Below are positions 31,676-40,913 of a DNA stretch of 64,000 nt, piece after piece. Under the pieces are notes generated by a model. The model was not told the origin of the DNA. It saw nothing but the letters and a program-made list of their open reading frames with translations, and did no database searches. Source of the DNA: Ostrinia nubilalis (lineage: Eukaryota; Arthropoda; Insecta; Lepidoptera; Crambidae). Numbering within the stretch: position 1 is the first letter of the stretch; every line of letters starts with the position of its first letter. The DNA lies in contig NC_087106.1 of the NCBI RefSeq assembly GCF_963855985.1, positions 14,586,012-14,650,011 on the forward strand, in the 5' to 3' direction. Made by a program: the position numbers and the translations under genes.

Positions 31676-32995
31676 TTGAATAGGTTTATACGCATAATGT
31701 CAAAAGCGCAAAATGTTAAATCGAACGTAACGAACAATGAACGGAAAATCAAAAGGTATAGGTACCTATGTCTAGTGTAATAAAAATGGCAAAGTGTCGC
31801 CTTAATTAAAAGAATACAATACGAGAGCAACCGCGAATGTTCCGAGCGGGCCCTCTGGGGGGAGCAGGGAGAGGGCGCGGGGAGGGAGGCGTCATCAATC
31901 ACGCGACAGCCGCCGCAGACGCCGCGCGAACTGCTGCCGAGGCGACACATCTCATTTTGACCCCTAAAGTCAAGGTTAAGCTTCTAACAAATAATTACTC
32001 ATGACTAAAACTATTCATGTCTGTCAAATTTTCACCAAAGCCTTCCGAAGGGGCTGATTTCCCAGCAGACTTACCCACCCGACAGTTTTAATACTGTATT
32101 TTAACAACGAGTATACATAGGTAGCTACCATACCAGACGTAATAAATTGATTATTTTACTTCAATGCACAGCACACCGACACTTATCTTGAAATATTTGC
32201 GTTGAGCTCGAGAGCTTGCCGCGCTCCTTGACCGCGAACTTTAACTTCTCGTTCGACGCTTTCGAGAAAGCTCGCGACCTGTGCGGCTGCAACTTTTAAC
32301 GTAATCATTGTGTGAATGAGTTTCGAGTTCTAACATATTCGGAGGGAAACATTTACACTCTTTACACGGCCGTTCATGTAGGTACTGTATGTATCGCTGT
32401 AATGGTTACTGAAGATTCTGATTGTATTTTTTTATAAAGTTTCACGCTGGTTGAGGGAGTCAGATTTTGTCCTCATTAACTTTCTTGATGCCGGAAAAAG
32501 CATCTGAAAAACTGATTCTCGCTCCATCGGGTGCATTGATGAATCAGTCAGTCAAACACTTTTTACTAGTCAAGGACCACTTGATGTATTTATTTTTCTA
32601 ATATTAATATGATAGGATAATATAATTAGTTAAAATGGTCAAAATTAAATCATGGTCAGTGCAAAAGACATCAACGCGTCGTCATCACTCGTCAAGATTC
32701 TTGAATTACTACGAGTTACGAACTCACTTGTTTGTCACTTGATCAGTCGATCGTTGTTCTCGATCAATTTTATTTGTTGATTTGTTTATTCAATCGATGC
32801 AATATATTTAATTAAAAACCAGTGACAGTAATGTTTAGAAATTATAATAATATGTACTCGTAAAAGACAAAAAGTATGGCAATATAACATAGGTTTCCCT
32901 TATTATATTATTTAAACATTTGTTGGGATAATTTTATTACATATTGTTATTGAATTGTCATGTATTAAGGGTGTGACATGCAGTCTACTACTTAC

Positions 32996-33183
32996 AGCGC
33001 CAGCAAGTTCTCATGCAGTGGAGGTATCCGGCGCAGTCCCGCGCTGCGACAGTCCAGCCGCGCGCCGCCGTCGCCGCACGCGCATCCCGGCGCCGCGCCG
33101 CCGCCGGGCGCCGGACACAGCGCCGCCGCCGCCGCCGCCAGCGCCGCCACCAGCAGCAGCGCCCGCGCCCGCCCGCGCCCCAT
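32996..33183 (-). CDS. LRR protein gene, first coding exon (signal peptide + LRR N-cap)
   Basis: The ATG at 33,183 opens a 62-codon exon. Residues 1-21 are a typical signal peptide (MGRGRARALLLVAALAAAAA), followed by a Cys-rich LRR N-terminal cap (CPAP, CAC, LDC) and RSAGLRRIPPLHENLLAL. It ends at a consensus 5' splice site (GCGCT|GTAAGT) in phase 2, which matches the acceptor of the 72-nt exon 16.3 kb away. Extremely GC-rich. The protein enters the secretory pathway; whether it is a receptor depends on exons outside the window. Confidence 0.85.
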
Positions 33184-33290
33184 CGGCGCCCGCGCGCGCC
33201 TTCAGCTCGTGCGCGCGCCGCCGCCGCTCCGGCCCCGCTCGCGCGCGCACAGCATCGCGCCCGCAACACGCCGCACGCACCGGCCGGCAC
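33184..33290 (-). other. 5' UTR part of the first coding exon
   Basis: An AG at 33,292-33,291 (TACAAATAAG) is a possible acceptor, placing about 107 bp of UTR before the ATG. It lacks a strong polypyrimidine tract, so transcription could instead start nearby. Confidence 0.4.
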
Positions 33291-33461
33291 CGCTTATTTG
33301 TATACAAACCTACCCTCTCCTCGATATTATTTTATATTTTACGCAAAAAGTGAACACAACAGCGAGAACTTCCAGTGAACGGTTGGCGCACTTCGATGAT
33401 GTTATCTGAATGCTATATGTCACTGTAACTGTCACTCGGCCACCGGTAGATCGGAACTCAC

Positions 33462-33640
33462 GTCGCGCGCGCGTCGAGCGAGTGGCTGCGTGTTCCCGCG
33501 AGCACGGCGCGGGGCGGACTGGCGCGGCGGCGCTCGGCTCGGCAGCAGGAGCGCGGCACAGGCGGCGGCGGCGCGGGCCCGCTCCGCTCGCGCTCGCGGC
33601 ACAACGCGGAGCGACGTCAGAGGTGCCGAGCAGTCTACCC
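33462..33640 (-). promoter_or_regulatory. possible non-coding first exon / CpG-rich promoter of the LRR gene
   Basis: A highly GC-rich island that on the minus strand ends in a strong donor (GAC|GTGAGTTCC, exon end at 33,462) facing the coding exon. A GACGTCA element lies at about 33,612. I infer a 5' UTR exon; no initiator or TATA box can be fixed. Confidence 0.4.
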
Positions 33641-33877
33641 GATACCCATGCCCGATATATTTTGTGCCGATACTCTGTTAAACCAGGTACGCACATTTGT
33701 CAGAAGAAGTACCTACTAATAATTTGATTCAATTTAGAAAATTATGATTTCTATAAGTCACTATTACGAGATTATTGGCTACAAAACACTTTTATAAAGG
33801 TACATAGATAATTATCCTCCCGACGTTGCTCCATGAAAGTTTAAAATATTATGTTATGATTACTATTATACAAGATG

Positions 33878-34106
33878 TTGTAAGGTGTCAAGCCGAAGCA
33901 AGGTGCTAATAGGGATTCTGTTAAAAAAAGAAATCTGAGAAAAGTCAACACGGTAAAAGTAAAGTCTATACTATTACCTAGGTCATGAATTTTTAAAAAG
34001 TTACAAAATTAACGATAACCTTTAAACTACGAAAAATCGTAGAACATACATAGGGGTGGGATCGATAGGTATTTTCCTCACCTGACTTTAGCTTGACACC
34101 TTACAA
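33878..34106. mobile_element. MITE with 16-bp perfect TIRs
   Basis: The ends TTGTAAGGTGTCAAGC and GCTTGACACCTTACAA are exact inverted repeats; the match weakens after them. About 229 bp, no ORF. Class and target duplication are not determined. Confidence 0.7.
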
Positions 34107-34139
34107 AATGAATATTTATTTCCCTTGGTCATCGCATCA

Positions 34140-34296
34140 CGCGTGAACGGCTAGACCGATTTCTCAAATTCTTATTTTGTTGTGTTTCTTATTGTCAGGA
34201 GAAGACTGCTATGTTCTTATGTATGAAAAATTAAGGAAGTTTAGCGAAAACATTCAACTTTTTTTAAGATAGGACAACGTCTGTCGAGACAGCTAG
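34140..34296 (+). repeat. Helitron-like 3' end fragment
   Basis: Ends with a short hairpin (GTCTGTCGAGAC) and AGCTAG followed by T, reminiscent of a Helitron 3' terminus (CTAG|T). It includes the moth-repeat theme CACGCGTGAACGGCTAGACCG. No 5' TC end was identified. Confidence 0.35.
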
Positions 34297-34323
34297 TTAA
34301 ATAATTAACTTTAAAAAAAAAAT

Positions 34324-34844
34324 AAAACCGACTTCAAATGCGTGAACACAAAAAAAAAACTAAAAATTAAAAAAAAGTTCTACCCTTGGGGGTTAAATAT
34401 TTTCTTCAAATTCGCATGAAACCACCCTTTTGATAATACCTCTTCAACAAAAAAAAATCGTTCAAATTGGTTCATATAATCGGCGGAGATATTGCGTATA
34501 AATGAGTTCATCCCCAATTTTCCACCCTTGGGGATGAAATATTTTCTTCAAATTCGCATGAAACCACCCTTTTGATAATACCTATTCAACAAAAAAATAA
34601 TCGTTCAAATTGATTTATAATCGGCGGAGATATTGCGTATAAAGAAGTTCATCCCCAATTTTCCACCCTTGGGGGTTGTTTTTTCTATTATTAAATTTAA
34701 ATGGGACCACCCTTGAGGTATTACCTATACGCCGAAAAAAGATTTGTTCAAATCGGTTCATAATTGGCGGAGTTATCGCGTAACAAACATAGAAAAAAAA
34801 CATACGGGTCGAATTGAGAACCTCCTCCTTTTTTGAAGTCGGTT
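34324..34844. mobile_element. MITE-like element with internal 142-bp repeats
   Basis: Ends in the inverted pair AACCGACTTCAAA / TTTGAAGTCGGTT. The interior has three tandem units starting at about 34,383, 34,525 and 34,666 (CCCTTGGGG..., then GGCGGAGATATTGCG). The first two are nearly identical and the third is diverged. The same GAAGTCGGTT end motif occurs alone at 16,550 and 22,930, suggesting decayed relatives. No ORF. Confidence 0.65.
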
Positions 34845-35229
34845 GATAAAAGTAACTCAACGTCATACTCATATCCATAGAATTAATTACTTAGAAGGTA
34901 CTTGTTAGGCTATTGAATAGAATTTATTTGGCACTCATACAAAAGAATTACAAAACTAACAAACTACAGTAATCGACTTAAATTTAATTTGAAGTAAGTG
35001 TTTCCGCCACGTTACTTATTTCTCACTATTTGAATCAAATGGATCATGCGATTTGGGAACGCATTGTATAACGCCGTAGTTCGAATTATACCCGCCAACT
35101 CGCGGTCAATGACGTGCGATCCTACCATAGACTTTTTGCTCATGCCAATGTGGGCATTCGTATTTTTTCTTTTTTGTCACCTACCCACTTCTGTCTAATA
35201 AATAATTTTCCCCGCTATTATTCGTTGCT
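34845..35229. other. non-coding, nothing recognised
   Basis: AT-rich flank between the MITE and the LTR-like region. Confidence 0.4.
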
Positions 35230-35560
35230 TTCTACACTAGTCTACGAAATGACGTAGCTGACTCCGGACGCCGTTGCGCCGTATCGAGTCACCGCTTCTT
35301 TTTTCTGGAAACTTCTATCGTAGAAGTTCACACCATTGTACAGTATTAGGCCTGAACTGTTCAGCCAATGCTGAGAACTGAAATATTGTGGAGTGTATTT
35401 TGTAAAGTGCGCTGTGTACATATTATATAATTATTATCCCTGTTGCCTTCATTGACTGAGTCGAGCCTGGTCCTTCTTCATCTTCCATCATCGAGGGCAG
35501 ACAAGAGATTGGGAACCGCGGTTCATGCTGGTTCTGGTTGATTGCAGAACGGGTGAGTAC
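35230..35560 (+). other. possible LTR remnant or untranslated exon
   Basis: A moderately GC-balanced segment with TGACGTAGC, a TTCTATCGTAGAA palindrome, a TATA-like TATTATATAAT and CCTGGTCCTTC (which looks like a BEL-type primer site), ending at a strong donor-like CGGGTGAGTA near 35,550. It could be a solo LTR plus leader or a non-coding exon. No matching second copy is in the window. Confidence 0.25.
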
Positions 35561-36340
35561 GCTGTTTGTTTGTAGTTGTAGAATGCAGCAATCTTCCCTC
35601 TCTTTATCTCTGTTCTGAAATTACTACGACCTATATAATAGTGAATATTAACCCACACCCGCTGTGTGAGTAGAATTTACGAATCTTTGGATTTATCGTT
35701 CGTACAGTAACCTTTATAATATTTTTTGTGAACCAATAATTTTTGCTTTAATATGTGCAATGTGAGTAGCTGTAAAAGTGTAACCACAGAATAATAACAA
35801 GTTGGTGTAACCTATAGTATTCAAATCGTATTTTCTCACTTAAATTATAGCCTACGTTATTCTGATGTGTGAAAAATAATACTGAAAATTTTCATCAAAA
35901 TCAGTTCAGTAGTTTTATCGTGACAGAGAATCAACATGTAAGCTTTCATACAAACTTTCGCATTAATAATATTAGATATTAGTGGGTTATGTTATTACTT
36001 TTTTGGTATTATTGTATAACATTTTAATGTTTTTGTTTAAATAATGTATTTTAAATATTAAAGTAAAAATACAATAATTAGTAATACTTTTTAAGCTACT
36101 TGACATACATTTTGTTATTTTTAAATATCCATTTTATCAAAATGCCACAATTTAAAAAATAAACACCTACACAAAATAAAATGCTTTGAAGGAAAATATA
36201 ACGGCCCCGTGACAATCGAGAACCGCCCCGTGCATGCGCACGCGCGGGGGCGGTGCTGCGGGGGGGCGCGCCTGTCATGGTAAAAATCACTCAATCGCCC
36301 GAAACGCTCGCGCGTGCTGCGCACGCGCTCGCGCTCGGGT
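35561..36340. other. AT-rich flank, then GC-rich edge of the 123-bp array
   Basis: A piece at 35,870-35,985 read on the minus strand (TCTAATATTATTAATGCGAAAG..., then AACTACTGAACTGATTTTGA) resembles the 5' half of a Helitron-type repeat like that at 30.6 kb. The last 110 bp (36,225-36,340) are GC-rich and end exactly where the 123-bp repeats begin. Confidence 0.4.
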
Positions 36341-37324
36341 TAGGTTCTTTTCAGAACCTAACCCATTTTCAGAATGGTGTCAGAGACCTAACTCCAATTT
36401 TTCAGGAATTTCGGACGTGGGTTTTCAGGAACCTAACGTGGGTTGAGTTGGGTTTTATAAAGTTAGGTTCTTTTCAGAACCTAACCCATTTTCAGAATGG
36501 TGTCAGAGACCTAACTCCAATTTTTCAGGAATTTCGGACGTGGGTTTTCAGGAACCTAACGTGGGTTGAGTTGGGTTTTATAAAGTTAGGTTCTTTTCAG
36601 AACCTAACCCATTTTCAGAATGGTGTCAGAGACCTAACTCCAATTTTTCAGGAATTTCGGACGTGGGTTTTCAGGAACCTAACGTGGGTTGAGTTGGGTT
36701 TTATAAAGTTAGGTTCTTTTCAGAACCTAACCCATTTTCAGAATGGTGTCAGAGACCTAACTCCAATTTTTCAGGAATTTCGGACGTGGGTTTTCAGGAA
36801 CCTAACGTGGGTTGAGTTGGGTTTTATAAAGTTAGGTTCTTTTCAGAACCTAACCCATTTTCAGAATGGTGTCAGAGACCTAACTCCAATTTTTCAGGAA
36901 TTTCGGACGTGGGTTTTCAGGAACCTAACGTGGGTTGAGTTGGGTTTTATAAAGTTAGGTTCTTTTCAGAACCTAACCCATTTTCAGAATGGTGTCAGAG
37001 ACCTAACTCCAATTTTTCAGGAATTTCGGACGTGGGTTTTCAGGAACCTAACGTGGGTTGAGTTGGGTTTTATAAAGTTAGGTTCTTTTCAGAACCTAAC
37101 CCATTTTCAGAATGGTGTCAGAGACCTAACTCCAATTTTTCAGGAATTTCGGACGTGGGTTTTCAGGAACCTAACGTGGGTTGAGTTGGGTTTTATAAAG
37201 TTAGGTTCTTTTCAGAACCTAACCCATTTTCAGAATGGTGTCAGAGACCTAACTCCAATTTTTCAGGAATTTCGGACGTGGGTTTTCAGGAACCTAACGT
37301 GGGTTGAGTTGGGTTTTATAAAGT
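36341..37324 (+). repeat. 8 x 123-bp tandem array with telomere-like hairpins
   Basis: Eight head-to-tail copies of exactly 123 bp with no difference noticed by eye. Each begins with the palindromic GTTAGGTTC-TTTTCA-GAACCTAAC, so it carries TTAGG and CCTAA facing each other, plus more CCTAAC and ACCTAACG motifs. The period is divisible by three, so the array reads as a continuous ORF (41-residue unit), but I regard that as a by-product. It ends flush in true TTAGG repeats. Confidence 0.92.
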
Positions 37325-37335
37325 TAGGTTAGGTT

Positions 37336-37338
<3 letters not shown>
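37325..37338 (+). repeat. telomeric TTAGG repeats (short)
   Basis: About three TTAGG units (TTAGGTTAGGTTAGG) between the 123-bp array and a poly(T) run. TTAGG is the standard insect telomere repeat. Confidence 0.85.
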
Positions 37339-37385
<47 letters not shown>

Positions 37386-37386
<1 letters not shown>

Positions 37387-38162
37387 AATTTGTTTCTATG
37401 CACCTCTGACGATTGCATATCAGAGACTTTGCTATTTTTAGGTTTTAATTTTTTGGCTGGTGTGTTTTTAAGAGTTTTAGTTGTGTTTTTTACCAATGTT
37501 TATTGCTTTAAATTTTGATAACTTTTTAAAGATTAGTTCTAAAATACTTGTTTGAATTTTGCTATTTATCTGTATTAAAATTTTTGTTCTAGTTGCCAAT
37601 TTATGATTTTCTAATTTTTATTAGTGTTTTGTCGTAGATCTGTTATGCCATGTTCGATTTCAGGACACAGGTTTGCTTGTTTGCTGTTAATTATGGGTAA
37701 GTTTTATTTATTTTAATAGGGTAAGTTTTATTTATTTAAATATCAAGGTTTCGGAAAATTTTGAATATCGGGTTATCTGGTGACTCATTTGCAACTACTT
37801 TTTTATGTTCATCTATAATATTCTCATAATATTTAGATAACATAGGTCTTAATTGTTTTCTTTTTAGTGAGCGCCTTTGTGCTGTTTGTTTTGCGAAATG
37901 AGTTTTTGTTTCCAAATAGTCCAATTTGGCCATCAAATTGTTATCTATTTGTTTGTTTTCTGTAAATTTTGAATTTTGTATTTTTGTTGCTATTTTGTGT
38001 TCTAGATTTAAAGCCAAATTTTTGCAGTTTTTAAATTCAAATTTCAAAGTTATTATTATGTTGCTAATATTTTCTTTTTCTGTTACAGGTTTACAGCGAC
38101 GGACGAGGCAGTTCAAGACCGGGATAGTTGTGAGCTGGATGGAGTTATCGCCCGGGGCAACC
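37386..38162 (-). other. AT-rich 3' tail of element A
   Basis: From the ORF1 stop to poly(A). The first 70 bp are GC-rich and nearly identical to copy B; the rest is AT-rich and clearly diverged, except for the last 45 bp before poly(A) (CTCTGATATGCAATCGTCAG...), which are conserved and may be the recognition end for reverse transcription. Overlapping frames are open on both strands in both copies. Confidence 0.6.
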
Positions 38163-39596
38163 TTAGCAGTACGCCACTGTGGATCTGGCCAACGCGTCCC
38201 ACCGCCTGCGCACTGGGCAGTCATTGCTGAACGCATTGTGCTGGACGTGCTCCGCTTTGGCTCGCTGACAGTTCCGGCACGAAGGTGCCCCGCCAGCGAG
38301 CTTCTCGGCGCAGTCGGTGCTCAGGTGTGGCCCTCCACAGTGGCTGCAGACATCCGCGGGCTCCGCGCAGAATCGCTTGCTGTGGCCGTAACCCAGACAC
38401 TTGGTGCACTGCACCAGCGGTGACTGGTCGGCCACTCGGATGTGCTGCAAGTCGATGTGCACGGTTCCCGCATCAGTCGCTCTCTGCCAGATTGCCGGCG
38501 ATACGCTCACAACTATGTGGCGTGTATGGGGGTTTCTGGCCTTTTTTGTGTATCTAACTTGGACGCGGTCCTCCCCCTCGCGGAGTTCATGAAAAATGCC
38601 CCTATTCTGATTTCTCAGAGCCTTCAGGACGTCTTCGTCGCTGTTGAGCAACAAGACGTCCTTCAGGACTAGGAGCGGGTCTTTATTTTTCATGTCCTCC
38701 GCGACTAGGAGGCCCCCGTCCTCTATTCTGGCCTTTACCTTTCTCCTTTCTTCTTCTGTGCTACACCCCATGATGATCTTTTGGTCCTTTGCTTTCCTTA
38801 TCCTGTCCACCTTGACCCATCCCTCCTTGGCGTTGACGGCGTCCCTGACCTTTCGCAGCACCTCCTCCCCTGTCTCCATCGCGTCCTTAGACGTGACCAC
38901 GATGGAGTGCAGGGCCGACCTAACAGGCAGGCGCTGCTGTCCGGGCACGGACGCCGCGACGCTGGCATAGGTAGGTAGACAACTATTCGTGTTCTGTTTT
39001 TCTGCCTCTTCCTTTATTTCGTCTAGCTTTCTATTGTTTTCCAGCAGGAGTCTCCTATTCTCTTTTATCTCGGCCACAATTGCTCCTTCATCAATCCTAC
39101 ACTCCTTCTCCCTATCCGTTTCCTTCTCTACGGAAGGCTCGGGTTCTGGCTCTGAAACCTTCTTCCCCGAGACCTTCCCTTTCCTCTCAATCTCGGCCTC
39201 TTTGACTAGCTGGTACAGCCGATCCAGAGCCTGGATGACGTCTGTCTTGATGTCGCCGCGCAGGTTTCGTGCTGTGCCAAGGGACATCTTAGCCTTCTGC
39301 AGGCAGGCTCTGGCTTCGGCTGTCCTATCCTTTACAGCGGTGGCGGGGGGCTTCGGTGAGCTCGCCGACGCTGCCTCCACGGAAGCCCGGCGCACTGGCG
39401 CGGGTTTCTTGGGGGCCTTAGGGGGCTCGGCCTGCGGCGGGGTTGAGTCGGAGCCAGAGGAAAGCCCAGCTTTCCTGGTCTCCCACTCGCCGACGCTGCG
39501 TCTCACCTTGCCCGGCCTTCGGATAGGCGGGGAGTCAGGAGACTTCTGTTGGACTTCGTCGCTGTTCCTCTTAGCCGGCGTCCTGAAGCCGAACAT
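38163..39596 (-). CDS. gag-like ORF1 with three zinc knuckles, element A
   Basis: 477 aa. Residues 1-90 are basic and Pro/Ser-rich; 155-205 are a Glu/Lys-rich helix; 225-345 are the conserved R1-clade ORF1 region (VVTSKDAMETGEEVLRKV, EGWVKVDRIRKAKDQKIIMG); 397-461 hold three Cys/His knuckles (CTKCLGYGH, CSHCGGPH, CRNCQRAKAEH). In R1-clade elements this protein binds element RNA and, in TRAS/SART, carries it to telomeres. It stands alone here with no ORF2. It is intact, and at protein level about 97% identical to copy B (13 or so substitutions). Confidence 0.88.
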   Translation of the reverse strand: MFGFRTPAKRNSDEVQQKSPDSPPIRRPGKVRRSVGEWETRKAGLSSGSDSTPPQAEPPKAPKKPAPVRRASVEAASASSPKPPATAVKDRTAEARACLQKAKMSLGTARNLRGDIKTDVIQALDRLYQLVKEAEIERKGKVSGKKVSEPEPEPSVEKETDREKECRIDEGAIVAEIKENRRLLLENNRKLDEIKEEAEKQNTNSCLPTYASVAASVPGQQRLPVRSALHSIVVTSKDAMETGEEVLRKVRDAVNAKEGWVKVDRIRKAKDQKIIMGCSTEEERRKVKARIEDGGLLVAEDMKNKDPLLVLKDVLLLNSDEDVLKALRNQNRGIFHELREGEDRVQVRYTKKARNPHTRHIVVSVSPAIWQRATDAGTVHIDLQHIRVADQSPLVQCTKCLGYGHSKRFCAEPADVCSHCGGPHLSTDCAEKLAGGAPSCRNCQRAKAEHVQHNAFSNDCPVRRRWDALARSTVAYC

Positions 39597-40029
39597 GACG
39601 TCAGAGGTGCGCGTCGCCTAAAGTGTGATACAGTGTGATGATAAAAATCAACAGTCCGTATGACCGCGTTGAAATAAAATAAAGGTTTGTAAAAGTTATA
39701 TAAATAAAATTGTATAAAATGTAAAAATAAAAACAGTCTTGTTTCCCCTTTCAGGTACTCGTCAGTCTGGATGGCAGACACTGCGGCAGTCGGTGTGTCA
39801 GGTGAGTATTTATTACTTTGTAATGCGTCTTTTTTTCTTGCAGGTGCCGATTGCAGCAGCGTCGTGTCCAGAAGCGGTCAAATATGTCTAACTCGTCACA
39901 GTTAAATTTGTTAACTGGTCGAAATTACCTAAAACTACTTACAACTAAACCCAAATTTCGTCAAAAAGTCCCTAAGTGTCAACACTACCCAAATCAACCG
40001 AAAACCGAAATAAAAATTTTTGGCCCAAT
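39597..40029 (-). other. 5' leader of element A
   Basis: Lies between the monomer and ORF1 and matches copy B at 48,849-49,328. On the plus strand it has sequences like splice sites (CCCCTTTCAG, GTCAG|GTGAGT, TTTTTCTTGCAG) at the same places in both copies. Confidence 0.6.
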
Positions 40030-40538
40030 CTAAAAAGTTAACCTAGTAAAAGAGAAAAGGGTGGGTGGGCGGGCTGTTTTTTAAATAAAGTTTTTGACCT
40101 CCGATCGCAACAAATGAGGTGTCTATGGATAGGGCTCGCCGAGACGAATCCAAAAAGCTGAAAAACGCCAGGGGTGGCCCTAGAAAATTTTGAAAATGAC
40201 GCCCAAAAACCGTCTCAGATCCCAAAAGAAACACTAAAGACCACCAAAAAAGCGGAATTTAGTATGAAACGATGTCAATCGAACGTCACGGGAGTGCTAA
40301 ACCGAAAAGGGTGAACCTATTTAAAAGAAAAAATTTTGAAAAACCGACCAAAAATTACCAAGTTAAAAAATTTTGTATGAAAAAATTCTAAGTCAATATT
40401 AAAAATCTAAAAAATTGAATAAAATCGCCGGGAAGGGTGCTAGGGGTCTCAAAATGTTACGGGGGTGTAGGCAAAAATGTGGCGCTCAAAATGATGTATA
40501 TAACCTATAGGTAGGCTATTATTTTCTAGAAATTTGAG
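40030..40538 (-). repeat. single diverged 528-type monomer at the 5' end of element A
   Basis: Corresponds to about 450 bp of the 528-bp satellite unit (shared: GGCTCGCCGAGACGAATCCAAAA, shown here only as its first bases GGCTCGCCGAGACGAATCC; also CTAGAAAATTTTGAAAATGA). It is perhaps 80% identical and stops abruptly at TTTGAGTT, where TTAGG repeats begin. The 75 bp that would complete the unit are missing. Confidence 0.82.
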
Positions 40539-40542
40539 TTGG

Positions 40543-40569
40543 GTTAGGTTAGGTTAGGTTAGGTTAGGT
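40543..40569 (+). repeat. telomeric TTAGG repeats
   Basis: Five TTAGG units plus TT between the 5' end of element A and the 5' end of the plus-strand element. Confidence 0.9.
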
Positions 40570-40913
40570 TGGGGTGCGGTGGTGAGGGACCTCCCCGTGG
40601 TGCACCCCGGGCAACGGCCGCGTGTTCTGTCACGCGGGCGGCTGACTTCTCACCGGCGCGGCAGGTTGCGTCAACTCGGCGGGCCTGTCGGGCAACCCGT
40701 AACCCCCCAATGGAGGGGGGCCGGGGGCCCCGGCTACGGAAGTCGGGGTCAAGACAAGGAAAAGTCTATAAAACCCTCAAATGCCAAGGTCTGGGGGGGG
40801 CCGAGGAGCAGTGTCGGGTGTTAACAGCTCGACACGGTCGGTGGAGTATCATCGGCCGTTACCCCTCCCGGGAGTGAGGTGGGGCAGCTGCGCCCGCAAG
40901 CAGCGGAAAAAAC

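Larger units (their letters stand above)
16723..32995 (-). other. intron 1 of the LRR gene (16.3 kb), rich in mobile elements
   Basis: No further LRR exon was found by eye; exons 1 and 2 already join smoothly. Nested elements are listed separately. Stretches where I recognise nothing: 16,723-17,660, 17,780-18,980, 19,530-19,925, 22,110-22,700, 22,840-25,120, 27,500-30,580, 30,875-31,520 and 31,680-32,990. GC-rich islands at about 17,550-17,600, 23,090-23,310, 23,620-23,780, 24,190-24,300, 27,990-28,060, 29,660-29,870, 30,950-31,050, 31,840-31,940 and 32,190-32,290 have no supported coding content and may be regulatory. Confidence 0.55.
37339..40538 (-). mobile_element. ORF1-only telomere-associated R1-clade-like element, copy A
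   Basis: Read on the minus strand: 5' end inside a 528-bp-type monomer (40,538), leader, a 477-aa gag-like ORF1, a 0.8-kb AT-rich tail and a 47-nt poly(A) joined directly to CCTAA repeats. There is no endonuclease or reverse transcriptase, and copy B has the same architecture, so the absence of ORF2 predates both. Insertion into TTAGG/CCTAA with poly(A) on the CCTAA strand is the TRAS orientation. It probably moves with enzymes from a related autonomous element. Confidence 0.78.

Noticed and set aside
32955..33409. Plus-strand ORFs of 120-143 aa over the signal-peptide exon
   Set aside because: Ala/Pro/Arg-rich shadows of the GC-rich minus-strand exon.
35230..35560. A second BEL-type LTR
   Set aside because: TGGTCCTTC is suggestive, but the segment does not match the LTR at 11.6-11.8 kb and lacks a paired end; kept only as a low-confidence region.
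36341..37324. CRISPR array
   Set aside because: Tandem repeats with no variable spacers, in an insect genome.
36253..37332. A 359-aa repetitive protein across the 123-bp array
   Set aside because: The unit length is divisible by three, so one open unit makes a long ORF; no start context or other support, and all copies are identical at DNA level.
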